A DNA stretch of 64,000 bases, taken from Unio delphinus (taxonomy: Eukaryota; Mollusca; Bivalvia; Unionida; Unionidae). The stretch spans positions 21,854,001 through 21,918,000 of the forward strand of contig JAQISU010000155.1 of assembly GCA_029339505.1 (NCBI GenBank), given 5' to 3'. Position 1 is the first letter of the stretch; every line of letters starts with the position of its first letter. This document shows, one piece after another, positions 23,033-31,401 of the stretch. The notes under the pieces are model-generated. The model was not told where the DNA came from. It was given only the letters and a program-made list of their open reading frames with translations, and searched no databases. The position numbers and the translations under genes are program-made.

Positions 23033-24831
23033 TTTTTTTTTTGTCCTGTTGTTTGTAACCGGAGAGTTTTTTTATCAATAATATCATTATCGTCACCACT
23101 GATTTCATCATCGCCTGACTCTATCAGGACAATTCTTCGAAGCTGATTTATTTTTCGTACTCTGGATACTGAAAGATAGACTAAATTCGACCATTCGATG
23201 CGATTATCCACCATCCAAACAATTGTATCCGATATAGTCAATCCCTGTGAAGAGTGTATTGTTGCTGCATAACCTAGCGTCCATGGGGATTTATTAGCAC
23301 GCAATGCATCTTCAACGACATTGATATCAACCAGCACAATATCATTTAATACGAGAATCTGCTTTTCACTCTGTCCTGGAATATCAACTTCAATGTTCTG
23401 TTTTCGTGTATCCGATGGCCTAGAACATAACGGTACTGGAAGTGTTGCAAATTTTTGTTTATGCAATTCAAATAATTTCATCTGAAGTGTGTCCCTGACT
23501 ATTTTTCTACTTGCAATTATCAAATCGTTTGGTCTCCACATTTCCCAGAAATCATTCATTGGAGTTTCCGAAATTATTTCACGGGTTATTTCACACTGGA
23601 TTCTATCCGGTTGTAATCTAATTAGTTTCTTCAATTCTTTTAATTCATTATCAAGTGATCTATGATCGGTATCAATTTCTTCATAATAGTCTACAAAACC
23701 CTTTAGCCATTCATGGGGGGATGCACCGACAAATGGTGGTGGTTGCCCGTGATCACCGCACATGACGACTTTTGTATTCTTCAATAACAACCACTCAAGA
23801 AATATTTTTAAGACATCTTCTGACACTGTGTCTATTTCATCCCACATGATGAATTCAGGAATAAATTTCTCTCCCATGCGCTCAGGAGTCCATTTATCTC
23901 CCTTCCATCGGAAAAAGCTGTGATAAGTGCAGGCATTTACCCCTCTCTGTATCATTTCTCTTGCAAGTCTGTGAGTCGGTGTTAGTACAATCATGTTTGG
24001 ATTGGAAACACGAAATAACTCAATTGCCCGGGTTGTTTTTCCTGACCCGCCACAACCGTTTAAATAAACTGTTTTATATCTACAGATTGGATCAGAAATC
24101 GGTGGTGCACTAGAAAATTCTGAACACTGATTGCTTTCTAAGTAATTATTTTCAATGGTAACATCTGCTGATGGAATATAATCATGAAGCATTTCTTTCT
24201 TAATTCTCCATGTCCCCCATTTCTCGTTGCCAGTAGCCTTAAAATCAGTCATTTTGCTATTTATGTAAAATGAGTCAGTAGCAACTCTAACTGCGGTGGT
24301 AGGAAATCTATTGATCATTGAAAACAGATTGATAGAAGCATAACCGAGCATAGAAGCTCTCAAATGTGTGTACTGCGGATGGTATCCATCATTGTAGGTA
24401 ACAATTGTACCCAATTTGGTTCCATCGGACATAAATGCGTCCTTACGATTGACATATAAGCCCCTATTCGTTAAATCCGCCATTACAAAATCGTATTCAG
24501 CGTTGTCTATAATCAATCGTGAAGAATATTTCGTATTATCATCTTTGCCACCTTGGGTAAATTTACCGATTATTCTTCGTCCAAGATTTTTTGCTTCATT
24601 GTTTCTGATTTCAAATAACTGTCTGGACCAATCCATGATTTGTTGTTCATTAAAATCAGGAAACAGTTTTCGCTCTTCGCTAATTATTTTTTCTAGATCG
24701 GGTTGTGGTAACCAGACTGATTTCTGTGCTCGATAGGATATAATTGCTTCACTGACAATTAATGATTTTAACATCTTACAATCAAGCATATACCGTAACA
24801 ACACTATTGGCATCCAGTGTTTTTCAGACAT
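23002..24831 (-). CDS. C-terminal half of DNA polymerase B fused to SF1 helicase
   Basis: 609 codons from ATG 24831, in the same frame as the polymerase ORF upstream and separated from it by an in-frame TAA (24873-24871). Residues 1-200 hold the polymerase C-terminus: motif B-like NNEAKNLGRR..GKF at about 77-91 and motif C as VATDSFY at about 183-189, where the first Asp of the usual DTDS is Ala. From about 255 there is a complete SF1 helicase: Walker A GCGGSGKT (259-266), motif II MWDEID (329-334), GDHGQ (359-363), a motif V HSSQG and a motif VI SVSRVR. The helicase resembles the Pif1/RecD-like group. It probably acts in element replication. Confidence 0.88.
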   Translation of the reverse strand: MSEKHWMPIVLLRYMLDCKMLKSLIVSEAIISYRAQKSVWLPQPDLEKIISEERKLFPDFNEQQIMDWSRQLFEIRNNEAKNLGRRIIGKFTQGGKDDNTKYSSRLIIDNAEYDFVMADLTNRGLYVNRKDAFMSDGTKLGTIVTYNDGYHPQYTHLRASMLGYASINLFSMINRFPTTAVRVATDSFYINSKMTDFKATGNEKWGTWRIKKEMLHDYIPSADVTIENNYLESNQCSEFSSAPPISDPICRYKTVYLNGCGGSGKTTRAIELFRVSNPNMIVLTPTHRLAREMIQRGVNACTYHSFFRWKGDKWTPERMGEKFIPEFIMWDEIDTVSEDVLKIFLEWLLLKNTKVVMCGDHGQPPPFVGASPHEWLKGFVDYYEEIDTDHRSLDNELKELKKLIRLQPDRIQCEITREIISETPMNDFWEMWRPNDLIIASRKIVRDTLQMKLFELHKQKFATLPVPLCSRPSDTRKQNIEVDIPGQSEKQILVLNDIVLVDINVVEDALRANKSPWTLGYAATIHSSQGLTISDTIVWMVDNRIEWSNLVYLSVSRVRKINQLRRIVLIESGDDEISGDDNDIIDKKTLRLQTTGQKKNNENLILMLN

Positions 24832-24870
24832 GTGTTTACCAATCCAAAGATAACTACACGGATGAAGCCC

Positions 24871-26409
24871 TTAAGCCATTTCAAATGATGCTACACAAAC
24901 GAATCCGGTTAAATCAAAATCAGGAAGTGGTCCATTAATAGCAACACGGGTCATTTCGTGTGTAGGGTGTCCAAATCGTTTGAAATATCTCTCACACTCT
25001 CCATACCCAAGAAAACTTCCTGGATAACACGCAATCATATCAACTGAAATAACGGTATCAGCGGTGTATTTTGTGTTCCATAATCCTCCATGGCTGTATT
25101 CAAGACAGGACAATTTGACATCTGATAAAAACTCACTTCGTGTTGGTTTCCACGCGTTTTTCTTTCTAGCAAAATGTGCTGCAATGGATGGTACTGTGAA
25201 ACAGTTTGCTAATAATTGATCGTTGTCCTCCCCGTCCCCAGAAAACTCACTAGCTAGTTGTTTCATTTGATTCTGCAGCTCTTCAGTACGGTATAATTCT
25301 CCGTTAGGCCTTACAAACTGATCAAATTTGCATTCTTCGTCTGAATTACTATGAAATAGCCACAATGACACAGGATCGTTTTTACTCAAATGGTAAATAG
25401 CATCAAATAATTTCTGCTCTGAAAAAAACTCTTCGGTTCCAAACAGATATTTTACGGTTCTATCCCGTGGGAATATTGTTACTGCAGATGACCACGCGTG
25501 TTCGTTATGATCAATAATTTCAATGGGGTTTCCTTTTTTTGATTGATATTTCGGTTCTTTTAATACTTCACCGGTGATTGTTCTTACCGATATTGGAAAT
25601 CTCAATGATGTTTCTAATTTAATTATATCCTGAATTGTTGCCCCGTGCTCTTTTCCCGTGAATTCCCACTCGGTTATTTTTTTTCGTCTTAGATCAGTTA
25701 GTTTATTTCCCCGGGACGCATTTGTGAAGTGTTCTATTATTCGTTCTGCTACACAATTGAGCCCTGTCGAATATTTCATGGGTGCTAGTTTTGAAATATC
25801 AGGTTTTTCATTGAGCGGATAGATCCCGTAAACAACTGCTGTGACAGGATAAGATCTTTCGTAGTAGGGTTTATCAATTCCAGTCAAAATTCCCGGTTTG
25901 GAATCCTGATTCACGGTGACAGTTTTTTTGCCCCTGAGAATGGGTTCAAATTTATCCCTAATAATCCATTTGCCATCCTCACGGATAATGAATTTGATTC
26001 GGAAAAAATGACTTTTTTCCCCAACACGTGAAATGATCACTGCTGCTTTTTCAGCATTCATGGTAGCGTCAACAACACCATCAATTCGAAATGTTGACCA
26101 ACAATAAGATGCTCCATCACGCTTGAATTCATTAAAACAGTCTCTGATGGGTTTATCAAGAATTTTATTCTTGGGTGTATTAGAAACTATATCAAGATTG
26201 AATTGAGCATCCTTCCATGGTGATCTCATGTTTCCGTCTCTTGGACGTTTGTTACGTTTTTTGGGTCTATCGCGATTAAATCTAGGATTGATTTTCAATA
26301 ATCTCTTAAACTCTTTCATGTTTCCGTCTATTGGACGTTTGTTACGTTTTTTGGGTTTATCGATATTAAATTTAGGATTGATTTTTAATAATCTCTTAAA
26401 CTCTTTCAT
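24871..26409 (-). CDS. DNA polymerase B, N-terminal half (interrupted by in-frame TAA)
   Basis: 512 codons, two and a bit of them basic repeat units (MKEFKRLLKINP...), then a unique region and polymerase motif A as SVDMIACYPGS near residue 465, followed about 45 residues later by TAA at 24873-24871. The next ORF is in the same frame and continues the polymerase, so one nonsense codon splits one gene. Start is uncertain: ATGs recur at 26409, 26319 and 26229 in the repeats, and a further frame-shifted repeat ORF runs up to 26650. No typical DEDD exonuclease motifs were recognised. A degenerate homologue lies at 61920-63193. Confidence 0.85.
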   Translation of the reverse strand: MKEFKRLLKINPKFNIDKPKKRNKRPIDGNMKEFKRLLKINPRFNRDRPKKRNKRPRDGNMRSPWKDAQFNLDIVSNTPKNKILDKPIRDCFNEFKRDGASYCWSTFRIDGVVDATMNAEKAAVIISRVGEKSHFFRIKFIIREDGKWIIRDKFEPILRGKKTVTVNQDSKPGILTGIDKPYYERSYPVTAVVYGIYPLNEKPDISKLAPMKYSTGLNCVAERIIEHFTNASRGNKLTDLRRKKITEWEFTGKEHGATIQDIIKLETSLRFPISVRTITGEVLKEPKYQSKKGNPIEIIDHNEHAWSSAVTIFPRDRTVKYLFGTEEFFSEQKLFDAIYHLSKNDPVSLWLFHSNSDEECKFDQFVRPNGELYRTEELQNQMKQLASEFSGDGEDNDQLLANCFTVPSIAAHFARKKNAWKPTRSEFLSDVKLSCLEYSHGGLWNTKYTADTVISVDMIACYPGSFLGYGECERYFKRFGHPTHEMTRVAINGPLPDFDLTGFVCVASFEMA

Positions 26410-26650
26410 GTTTCCGTCTCTTGGACGTTTGTTACGTTTGTTTCTGTTTACTACACGTTTTTTTGGGTCTATCGCGATTAAATCTAGGATTGATTTTCAA
26501 TAATCTCTTAAACTCTTTCATGTTTCCGTCTACTATACGTTTTTTGGGTCTATCGAGATTAAATCTAGGATTGATTTTCAATAATCTCTTAAACTCTCTA
26601 TCGGTATTGATTTTAGCATTTTTCGAAGTCAATCTCTTGAACTCCTTCAT
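26231..26650 (-). repeat. 90-bp coding minisatellite at the PolB 5' end
   Basis: Units start at 26231, 26321, 26411 and 26523 (plus-strand TTTCCGTC), with periods of 90, 90 and 112 bp, then shortened units to 26650. On minus each encodes a 30-residue basic unit beginning with its own Met and rich in Lys/Arg (KPKKRNKRP, nuclear-signal-like). The 112-bp unit has an insertion and a 7-A run that throws upstream copies out of frame with PolB. Confidence 0.9.
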
Positions 26651-26674
26651 GCTATATATAAAACAAGCATTTAA
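26651..26674. promoter_or_regulatory. divergent promoter between PolB and Cys-rich gene
   Basis: The 24-bp gap between the uppermost minus-strand repeat ATG (26650) and the plus-strand start at 26675 contains CTATATATAAAAC, TATA-like on both strands. Inferred shared early promoter; other starts in the element are also preceded by TATATA runs (27074-27080, 31391-31401). Confidence 0.4.
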
Positions 26675-27070
26675 ATGAAAGATTTATGTATAATGAACCA
26701 ATGCAAATGGCTCATGATGGGAAATGTAACCCCGTGTAACAAATCATGTAGAAAAAATGAATACTGTAGGTATCATATGCAAAGTTTTCGACGTGGAAGT
26801 CTTGGTCCGTTACCCTGTATTCGATGTGGGGTTGGGGTTAAGGGAAGATCACAATTGTGTATTGATTGTGGTGGTAAGCGATATAGGGAATTGAAGCGTT
26901 ATTATGATAAAAGAATAAAAAATGGACAATCCATCAGAAATTATGACCCTGAAAAAGTCTTTGACCCTGACAACATCAAGGATAAAATCATAAGAACCCC
27001 GCAAGACTACATCGAAAGATTTTCCAGTGATGTAATTATTGAACCAAACACTGAATTAGACAAACAATAG
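26675..27070 (+). CDS. Cys-rich double zinc-finger protein
   Basis: 131 residues. The N-terminal CKWLMMGNVTPCNKSCRKNEYC.YH block and the following CIRCGVGVKGRSQLCIDCG form two metal-binding clusters. The rest is basic then acidic. A similar arrangement recurs in small proteins of Polinton-like elements as I recall them, so it is probably a conserved accessory or regulatory DNA-binding protein. It starts at ATG 26675 next to the divergent promoter and is 10 bases upstream of the next gene, suggesting a shared transcript. Confidence 0.72.
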   Translation: MKDLCIMNQCKWLMMGNVTPCNKSCRKNEYCRYHMQSFRRGSLGPLPCIRCGVGVKGRSQLCIDCGGKRYRELKRYYDKRIKNGQSIRNYDPEKVFDPDNIKDKIIRTPQDYIERFSSDVIIEPNTELDKQ

Positions 27071-27080
27071 AATAGTATAT

Positions 27081-27572
27081 ATGAACCAAGAATTCAGACA
27101 GCATCCAGTGATTACAAATTATGAAGCATCCAGTGATGGTACTGTCAGAAACCGTAGACTAAAGAAATCAGTTGGTGTTGTGAATAATCAAAGGTATTTG
27201 ATATTTACTGTTAGGGAGGGAAAAGAAACGAAAACTTATCTCAATCATCGTTTCGCATTTGAGTGTTTCAATGGATTGATTGAGAATGGTCTTGTTATTG
27301 ATCATATCGATTCTAATCGAAAGAATAATTCTTTAGATAATTTACGAGCTGTTACACAGAGTGAGAATAATTCATCTGGAAGGACTGGCACTTGTTCAAA
27401 TAAAGCGAGACCCGTAAAATCTTTGAACGAAGAAAAAATATTTCAATCATTATATGAAGCCGGTAGGCACTTCGATATTTGTAGAGCCTCAGTACGAAGA
27501 GTTGCAGAGGGGATTTATCGATCGGCTATTTCAAAAAAGACGGGGCAAAAAGTTCAATTTAGTTATGTCTAA
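27081..27572 (+). CDS. HNH homing-type endonuclease
   Basis: 163 residues. An N-terminal NUMOD4-like segment (YEASSDGTVRNRRLK) is followed by an HNH core (NHRFAFECFNG ... VIDHIDSNRKNNSLDNLRAVT; catalytic His in IDHID at about 75, Asn in NNSLDNL). The C-terminal part SLYEAGRHFDICRASVRRVAEG is a NUMOD1-like DNA-recognition helix-turn-helix. This is the architecture of phage and giant-virus free-standing homing endonucleases. It is preceded by AGTATATATG and its stop overlaps the next ATG (TAATG). It appears intact, and might be a selfish passenger or a domesticated nuclease. Confidence 0.9.
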   Translation: MNQEFRQHPVITNYEASSDGTVRNRRLKKSVGVVNNQRYLIFTVREGKETKTYLNHRFAFECFNGLIENGLVIDHIDSNRKNNSLDNLRAVTQSENNSSGRTGTCSNKARPVKSLNEEKIFQSLYEAGRHFDICRASVRRVAEGIYRSAISKKTGQKVQFSYV

Positions 27573-27964
27573 TGCGTCATAATTTCCAATTAGAGATATG
27601 TCATTCTTATAGAATAATGAATTCTGAAAACATGAATAGCATCATAGTTGAAATAGCAAAATTGAAAAATCAGGATATCAAACTATCAGATGGGTTAAAT
27701 CCTGATCAAATTGTGTCTGATTTTCAGGATATAGAATACGGAGTTAGCACTAACAAATATATGCTACCCAAGAAGTATGCACTCATCAAAAGAATTCAGA
27801 ATTCTATTAAAGACTCTCTTTCGTTTTCCAGTGACATCAGTGTGTTCGTTCCGTTGTATACTATCGTAGAGGGAATACGAAAAGAATTGGGGTACGAATA
27901 CGAATTGAAAAAAGAAGTCAACTCTAAAATTAGAAACCTACGAGCATTAATTCAAGAAAATTGA
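27572..27964 (+). CDS. unknown Polinton protein
   Basis: 130 codons from the ATG that overlaps the HNH stop by one base; an internal ATG at 27617 (MNSENMNSIIVEIAKLK) may be the true start. Mostly helical and charged (KKYALIKRIQNSIKDSL, KELGYEYELKKEVNSKIRNLR). No motif recognised. Its position at the end of the early plus-strand cluster suggests an accessory role. Confidence 0.6.
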   Translation: MRHNFQLEICHSYRIMNSENMNSIIVEIAKLKNQDIKLSDGLNPDQIVSDFQDIEYGVSTNKYMLPKKYALIKRIQNSIKDSLSFSSDISVFVPLYTIVEGIRKELGYEYELKKEVNSKIRNLRALIQEN

Positions 27965-28040
27965 TTACCCGACATTGATTGCCCGACCATCATCATTTTT
28001 TGATTGCCCGATCATTTATCATTTTTTTTAGCCGACCCTC
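27961..28040 (+). repeat. short direct repeats of (T)GATTGCCCGA
   Basis: Four degenerate copies of TGATTGCCCGA (TGATTACCCGA, TTGATTGCCCGA, TGATTGCCCGA, and AGCCGA) are spaced by CATCATTTTT-like runs just after the preceding stop. They may bind a protein at the early/late boundary. Confidence 0.6.
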
Positions 28041-28091
28041 AAGGGTATGTCAAAAATCGATGGACGATGTGTCAGATTGATCAAAACTAGA

Positions 28092-28340
28092 ATGTTGAAA
28101 GTGTCAGTATTATTTATTTTATATACAATTATGACACTTTCAACATCATTGATAGAGCCGTTAAAACAATCAAATAACACTTCCATGACCGTATCAAAAA
28201 TCATCCGACATGTCATTGATGGCGAAACTATCAGTATTATTTTATTTATATACAATTTTGATACTTTCGCCACACCTGATAGAAGGTGTCTCACGATGAA
28301 ATAACACTTCCATGACTGTGTTAAAAAATCATCCGACATG
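28092..28340. promoter_or_regulatory. tandem hairpin control region (late promoter or origin?)
   Basis: Two ~128-bp tandem units each contain a hairpin. The first has perfect 15-bp arms (28092-28106 and 28132-28146). The second has 13 of 14 paired (28220-28233 and 28259-28272). Both have 25-nt loops of nearly the same sequence, containing TTATATACAATT. The arms differ between units but with compensatory changes. Each hairpin is followed by a conserved AATAACACTTCCATGAC and ATCATCCGACATGT. The block sits between accessory genes and the virion gene block, so it is a candidate late promoter or replication signal. Confidence 0.65.
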
Positions 28341-28395
28341 TAACAAAAGTGGGAAAATTGTTTTACAATTGAAAAATGGTTTCTGATTTCAAATA

Positions 28396-29418
28396 ATGGT
28401 CAATGAAGCATTAACAACCCGATTGGCTCGTGAACGACTGGATGCAATCAGGAGATTTGTACCAATTCGTGACTCTGTAAGAAATAAACTGCAACAACGA
28501 CAGAGTTTACAAACTGATTTTGCTCTGGGGTCTGAAGAGTTGTTTAAACCAGTAACCACAGCAACGAAAGGGGTAGAGCGTGCTATACTGGGAGATGGTC
28601 CCGAGACGGGAAAATCTGTTATTGGTGAACTTGAAAAACTAGCAGCGAAAACTGAACAAACTGAAAAAACTGATCCGAAAAAAACGACTGTTTCTCTGTT
28701 GAATAAATTTACTGATCATGCTAAAATATTAATAAAAAAACCTAGTTTATTGAAATCAAAGGATTATCAAGCCTTTGGTAATTTTGCTGCTCAAAGTTAT
28801 AATTCAAAAAAAGATTTTTTAAAGGACGAGTATAAGAATGATAGAATATCAAGTAATGATTGGTTCGATAATTTGTATAAACTAAATAAAGGGATTGGTC
28901 GTTTGAATAAGGATGAGATAGGATACAAGGAATTTCAAAGGGGAATTAGTAATTATAAAAGAGAACAAATAGAAGAGCGACAACGAGAATTAGAAGAACG
29001 ACGTCAAACACCAACACGTAGACAAACAAGAAGACAAAAAAAACAACAACTACCACCTGATGATGATGATGATTTAGAAGAACGACGTCAAACACCAACA
29101 CGGAGACAAAAAAAACAAGAAGAACCTAATGATGATTATTTACAAGAAACGGGTTTAGAAAAACTAGATGAAGCAGCTGGTTTTAGCGGAAGTGGACTGC
29201 AAAATCCAAGGATTGGAAACACTTGTCCTGATAGTGTTATCAATGATATATCACGATTAGATGTTCTTGTAGGAGGATTCCGAGCTGGAAATAATTCACC
29301 GGAAATAATTAATGAAGCAGCTGATATCTGTAGACGGTTATTTGCCGGCGGTATCATGGATATCAAAACATATCGAGATTTCATTGACGAGTTAGCAAAT
29401 GGGTATCATAGCGATTAA
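28396..29418 (+). CDS. unknown highly charged virion-block protein
   Basis: 340 residues, first gene of the virion block. Predicted helical. The middle has a duplicated basic/Gln segment (LEERRQTPTRRQ twice, residues about 200-245) separated by a run of Asp. A GFSGSGLQ string resembles a processing site of the kind cut by adenain proteases, though the P4 residue is not the preferred M/I/L. The C-terminus is a compact helical region. No homology recognised; probably a capsid-associated or scaffold protein by position. Confidence 0.7.
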   Translation: MVNEALTTRLARERLDAIRRFVPIRDSVRNKLQQRQSLQTDFALGSEELFKPVTTATKGVERAILGDGPETGKSVIGELEKLAAKTEQTEKTDPKKTTVSLLNKFTDHAKILIKKPSLLKSKDYQAFGNFAAQSYNSKKDFLKDEYKNDRISSNDWFDNLYKLNKGIGRLNKDEIGYKEFQRGISNYKREQIEERQRELEERRQTPTRRQTRRQKKQQLPPDDDDDLEERRQTPTRRQKKQEEPNDDYLQETGLEKLDEAAGFSGSGLQNPRIGNTCPDSVINDISRLDVLVGGFRAGNNSPEIINEAADICRRLFAGGIMDIKTYRDFIDELANGYHSD

Positions 29419-29451
29419 ATAACAATTGAAAACACTATTGTTTTTATAATA

Positions 29452-29883
29452 ATGATCGTACACTACAATCATGATAAACCAACCCTCGTCTATGTAGTTA
29501 ATTCACGGTTTCCAGTTTATAAAGCATACTATGGAGATGGCCTCGGCAATACCATTTTAGGATTCTTTTCAAGAATGGCCCCAAAAGTGATGCCGTTAGC
29601 TAAACAGTTATCAATGAAAGCCATTGATGTTATTCGTGATAAGGGTATTAGTACTGTTGGAGATCTTGCCGGGAAAGCGTTTTCAACTGCGAAGGATAAA
29701 ATAACATCATTAGTGGGGCGAAAAAAGAAACCGTTACCATCTACAGAAGAAATGCCTGCAAGTGTTAGTAAAATTATAAATAACGCAGTAGATGAAAAAC
29801 TAGCGTCGATGGTAAATCAAGGGGACCAAAGTAATATTGCAAACATGATAGCAGGAAGTGGCTTTAAAAAACCACGTCGATGA
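29452..29883 (+). CDS. pVI-like minor capsid protein
   Basis: 143 residues. The N-terminal part has YYGDGLGNTILGFF then an amphipathic stretch (MAPKVMPLAKQLSMKAIDVI), a Gly-Lys-rich centre (LVGRKKKPL) and a basic end IAGSGFKKPRR. GDGLGN...F and amphipathic helices recall adenovirus pVI-like and Polinton minor capsid proteins. IAGS|G fits the adenain cleavage consensus (M/I/L)xGx-G, which suggests processing by the protease encoded downstream. Sits immediately before the major capsid gene. Confidence 0.65.
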   Translation: MIVHYNHDKPTLVYVVNSRFPVYKAYYGDGLGNTILGFFSRMAPKVMPLAKQLSMKAIDVIRDKGISTVGDLAGKAFSTAKDKITSLVGRKKKPLPSTEEMPASVSKIINNAVDEKLASMVNQGDQSNIANMIAGSGFKKPRR

Positions 29884-29954
29884 AATTCTATGGATTTTCA
29901 CGCTAGCGTTTTTCACGATGAAAATCACGATTTAGACTCTGATAAATAGAATAA
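29884..29954 (+). other. short intergenic hairpin before the capsid gene
   Basis: GATTTTCA and TGAAAATC arms around a CACGCTAGCGT-containing loop (about 29893-29928). Could be a transcript-end or promoter element; too short to decide. Confidence 0.35.
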
Positions 29955-31352
29955 ATGTTCAAAAAATCACATGATCCGGCGTTTGATATAGACGCCCCAG
30001 TTGGCAAGGATGATTCTGTACGCGATTATCAATATTACGCCTATCATGCCATAGACTCAAATAGTCGAGCAAGAATTGATCTTCAAGTCCATGATACCAG
30101 TAAATACTTTTTACCCTGTGAAGCGTTTATCGAAATCGAAGGAGAGATTATACGAACAAATGATACAGAGTATCCAGCTGGTACTCAAGTCGGTTTTGTC
30201 AATAATGGTATTATGGCGCTATTTGAGAGTGCTAGATATCTCATTGATGGAAAAGAAATTGAGTCCATTGACCGTGAAGTTGATGTGGCCACAACAATCA
30301 TAGGGTTAGCGAGATATTCTGATGATTATACAAGATCGGCTGGTCCGTCTATGATGTTTGCAAAAGATGGTAAGAATACCGCTGGAGGAAATCCATTTGT
30401 TGTAAGACGACCAAAGAATAATGCTGGTGCTGCTAATGCTGATGTCGAGGATATGATTATAAACAACGATCCTAATTTCAATCTAGGAGCTGCAACACGA
30501 AACGCAATGTTGCAAGGAGAGCGTAAATCATTTTCATGCGCGATTCCACTGCATCACATATTTGGATTCTGTAGAAACGTCAGAAAAGTTATCTACGGGG
30601 CGAAGCATACAGTATCGCTTGTACGAAAAAGTGATGATAATGATGCAATTTGGAGGATTCCAGCAGATGCTTCAAATCCAAATGCTGATGCTGGTAAAGT
30701 CAATTTAACAAAAATATCATTGTGGATGCCAGTGTTGACTCCAGCAATCACCGCAGAAGGACGATTACTATCATTTATGGACCAAGGAGGAAAGTCGTTG
30801 TTGAGTTGGCTAACCGTGAGTACAGATGTGAAGCAATCAAATATCAACGGGTTATTCACTTGGAACCTAGCATCAACACAAGGCGTTTCTGCGCCACGTC
30901 ATATATTTATTGCGTTACAGGATAACACACGAGTTGGCAATCAACAACGAAGTCATATGATATTTGATCAATTAGGTGTGAAAGATGTCTCACTGAGAAT
31001 AAACGGCCAGCAGGAACCATCTGAGGATATACAACTTAATTACACAGAAAATCATATTGCACGAGTTTATCATCGTCTGTTGTCATTTATGGCACGCGAT
31101 CAAAATGTGGATACTGGTTTGCAAATATCACAATATGATTTTAAAAATCTGTATCCGATCTATTACTTCTCACTGGAACATCTCGATTTGATGAGACAGT
31201 CAGTTGTTGATATACACTTTAGAGCTAATGTGACTCGTGGTGCTATTGCTGATTATAGAGCGGTTGCTGTCATTCTCAGTGATAAATCAATGCTACTCGA
31301 AGGTGTTGGTGGAAGAATGAGAGTGGTAGATGCCCCAGTAGAAAATCTTTGA
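29955..31352 (+). CDS. double-jelly-roll major capsid protein
   Basis: 465 residues. Opens MFKKSHDPAFDIDAPVGKDDS, a pattern of Polinton/adintovirus capsid proteins, then YFLPCEAFIEIEGEI and a GIMALFESARYLIDGKEIES strand-turn block. The centre has the PLHHIFGFC motif that recurs in this capsid family. The second half repeats the strand pattern (SLRINGQQEPSEDIQLNY, LYPIYYFSL, VVDIHFRANV). By family it forms hexameric capsomers of an icosahedral particle. Intact, normal for the shorter members. The leader ends AGAATAAATG, with no obvious strong promoter. Confidence 0.87.
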   Translation: MFKKSHDPAFDIDAPVGKDDSVRDYQYYAYHAIDSNSRARIDLQVHDTSKYFLPCEAFIEIEGEIIRTNDTEYPAGTQVGFVNNGIMALFESARYLIDGKEIESIDREVDVATTIIGLARYSDDYTRSAGPSMMFAKDGKNTAGGNPFVVRRPKNNAGAANADVEDMIINNDPNFNLGAATRNAMLQGERKSFSCAIPLHHIFGFCRNVRKVIYGAKHTVSLVRKSDDNDAIWRIPADASNPNADAGKVNLTKISLWMPVLTPAITAEGRLLSFMDQGGKSLLSWLTVSTDVKQSNINGLFTWNLASTQGVSAPRHIFIALQDNTRVGNQQRSHMIFDQLGVKDVSLRINGQQEPSEDIQLNYTENHIARVYHRLLSFMARDQNVDTGLQISQYDFKNLYPIYYFSLEHLDLMRQSVVDIHFRANVTRGAIADYRAVAVILSDKSMLLEGVGGRMRVVDAPVENL

Positions 31353-31401
31353 ACGATTTTTCTCGATTTTTCATTGAATTAAAATCAATCAATTATATAT
31401 A

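Noticed and set aside
26228..26678. Plus-strand ORFs across the PolB repeat array
   Set aside because: Antisense shadows of the 90-bp coding repeats; the minus frame joins the polymerase.
28028..28339. ORFs on both strands over the hairpin region
   Set aside because: Created by the inverted repeats themselves; no family resemblance, and they overlap each other.
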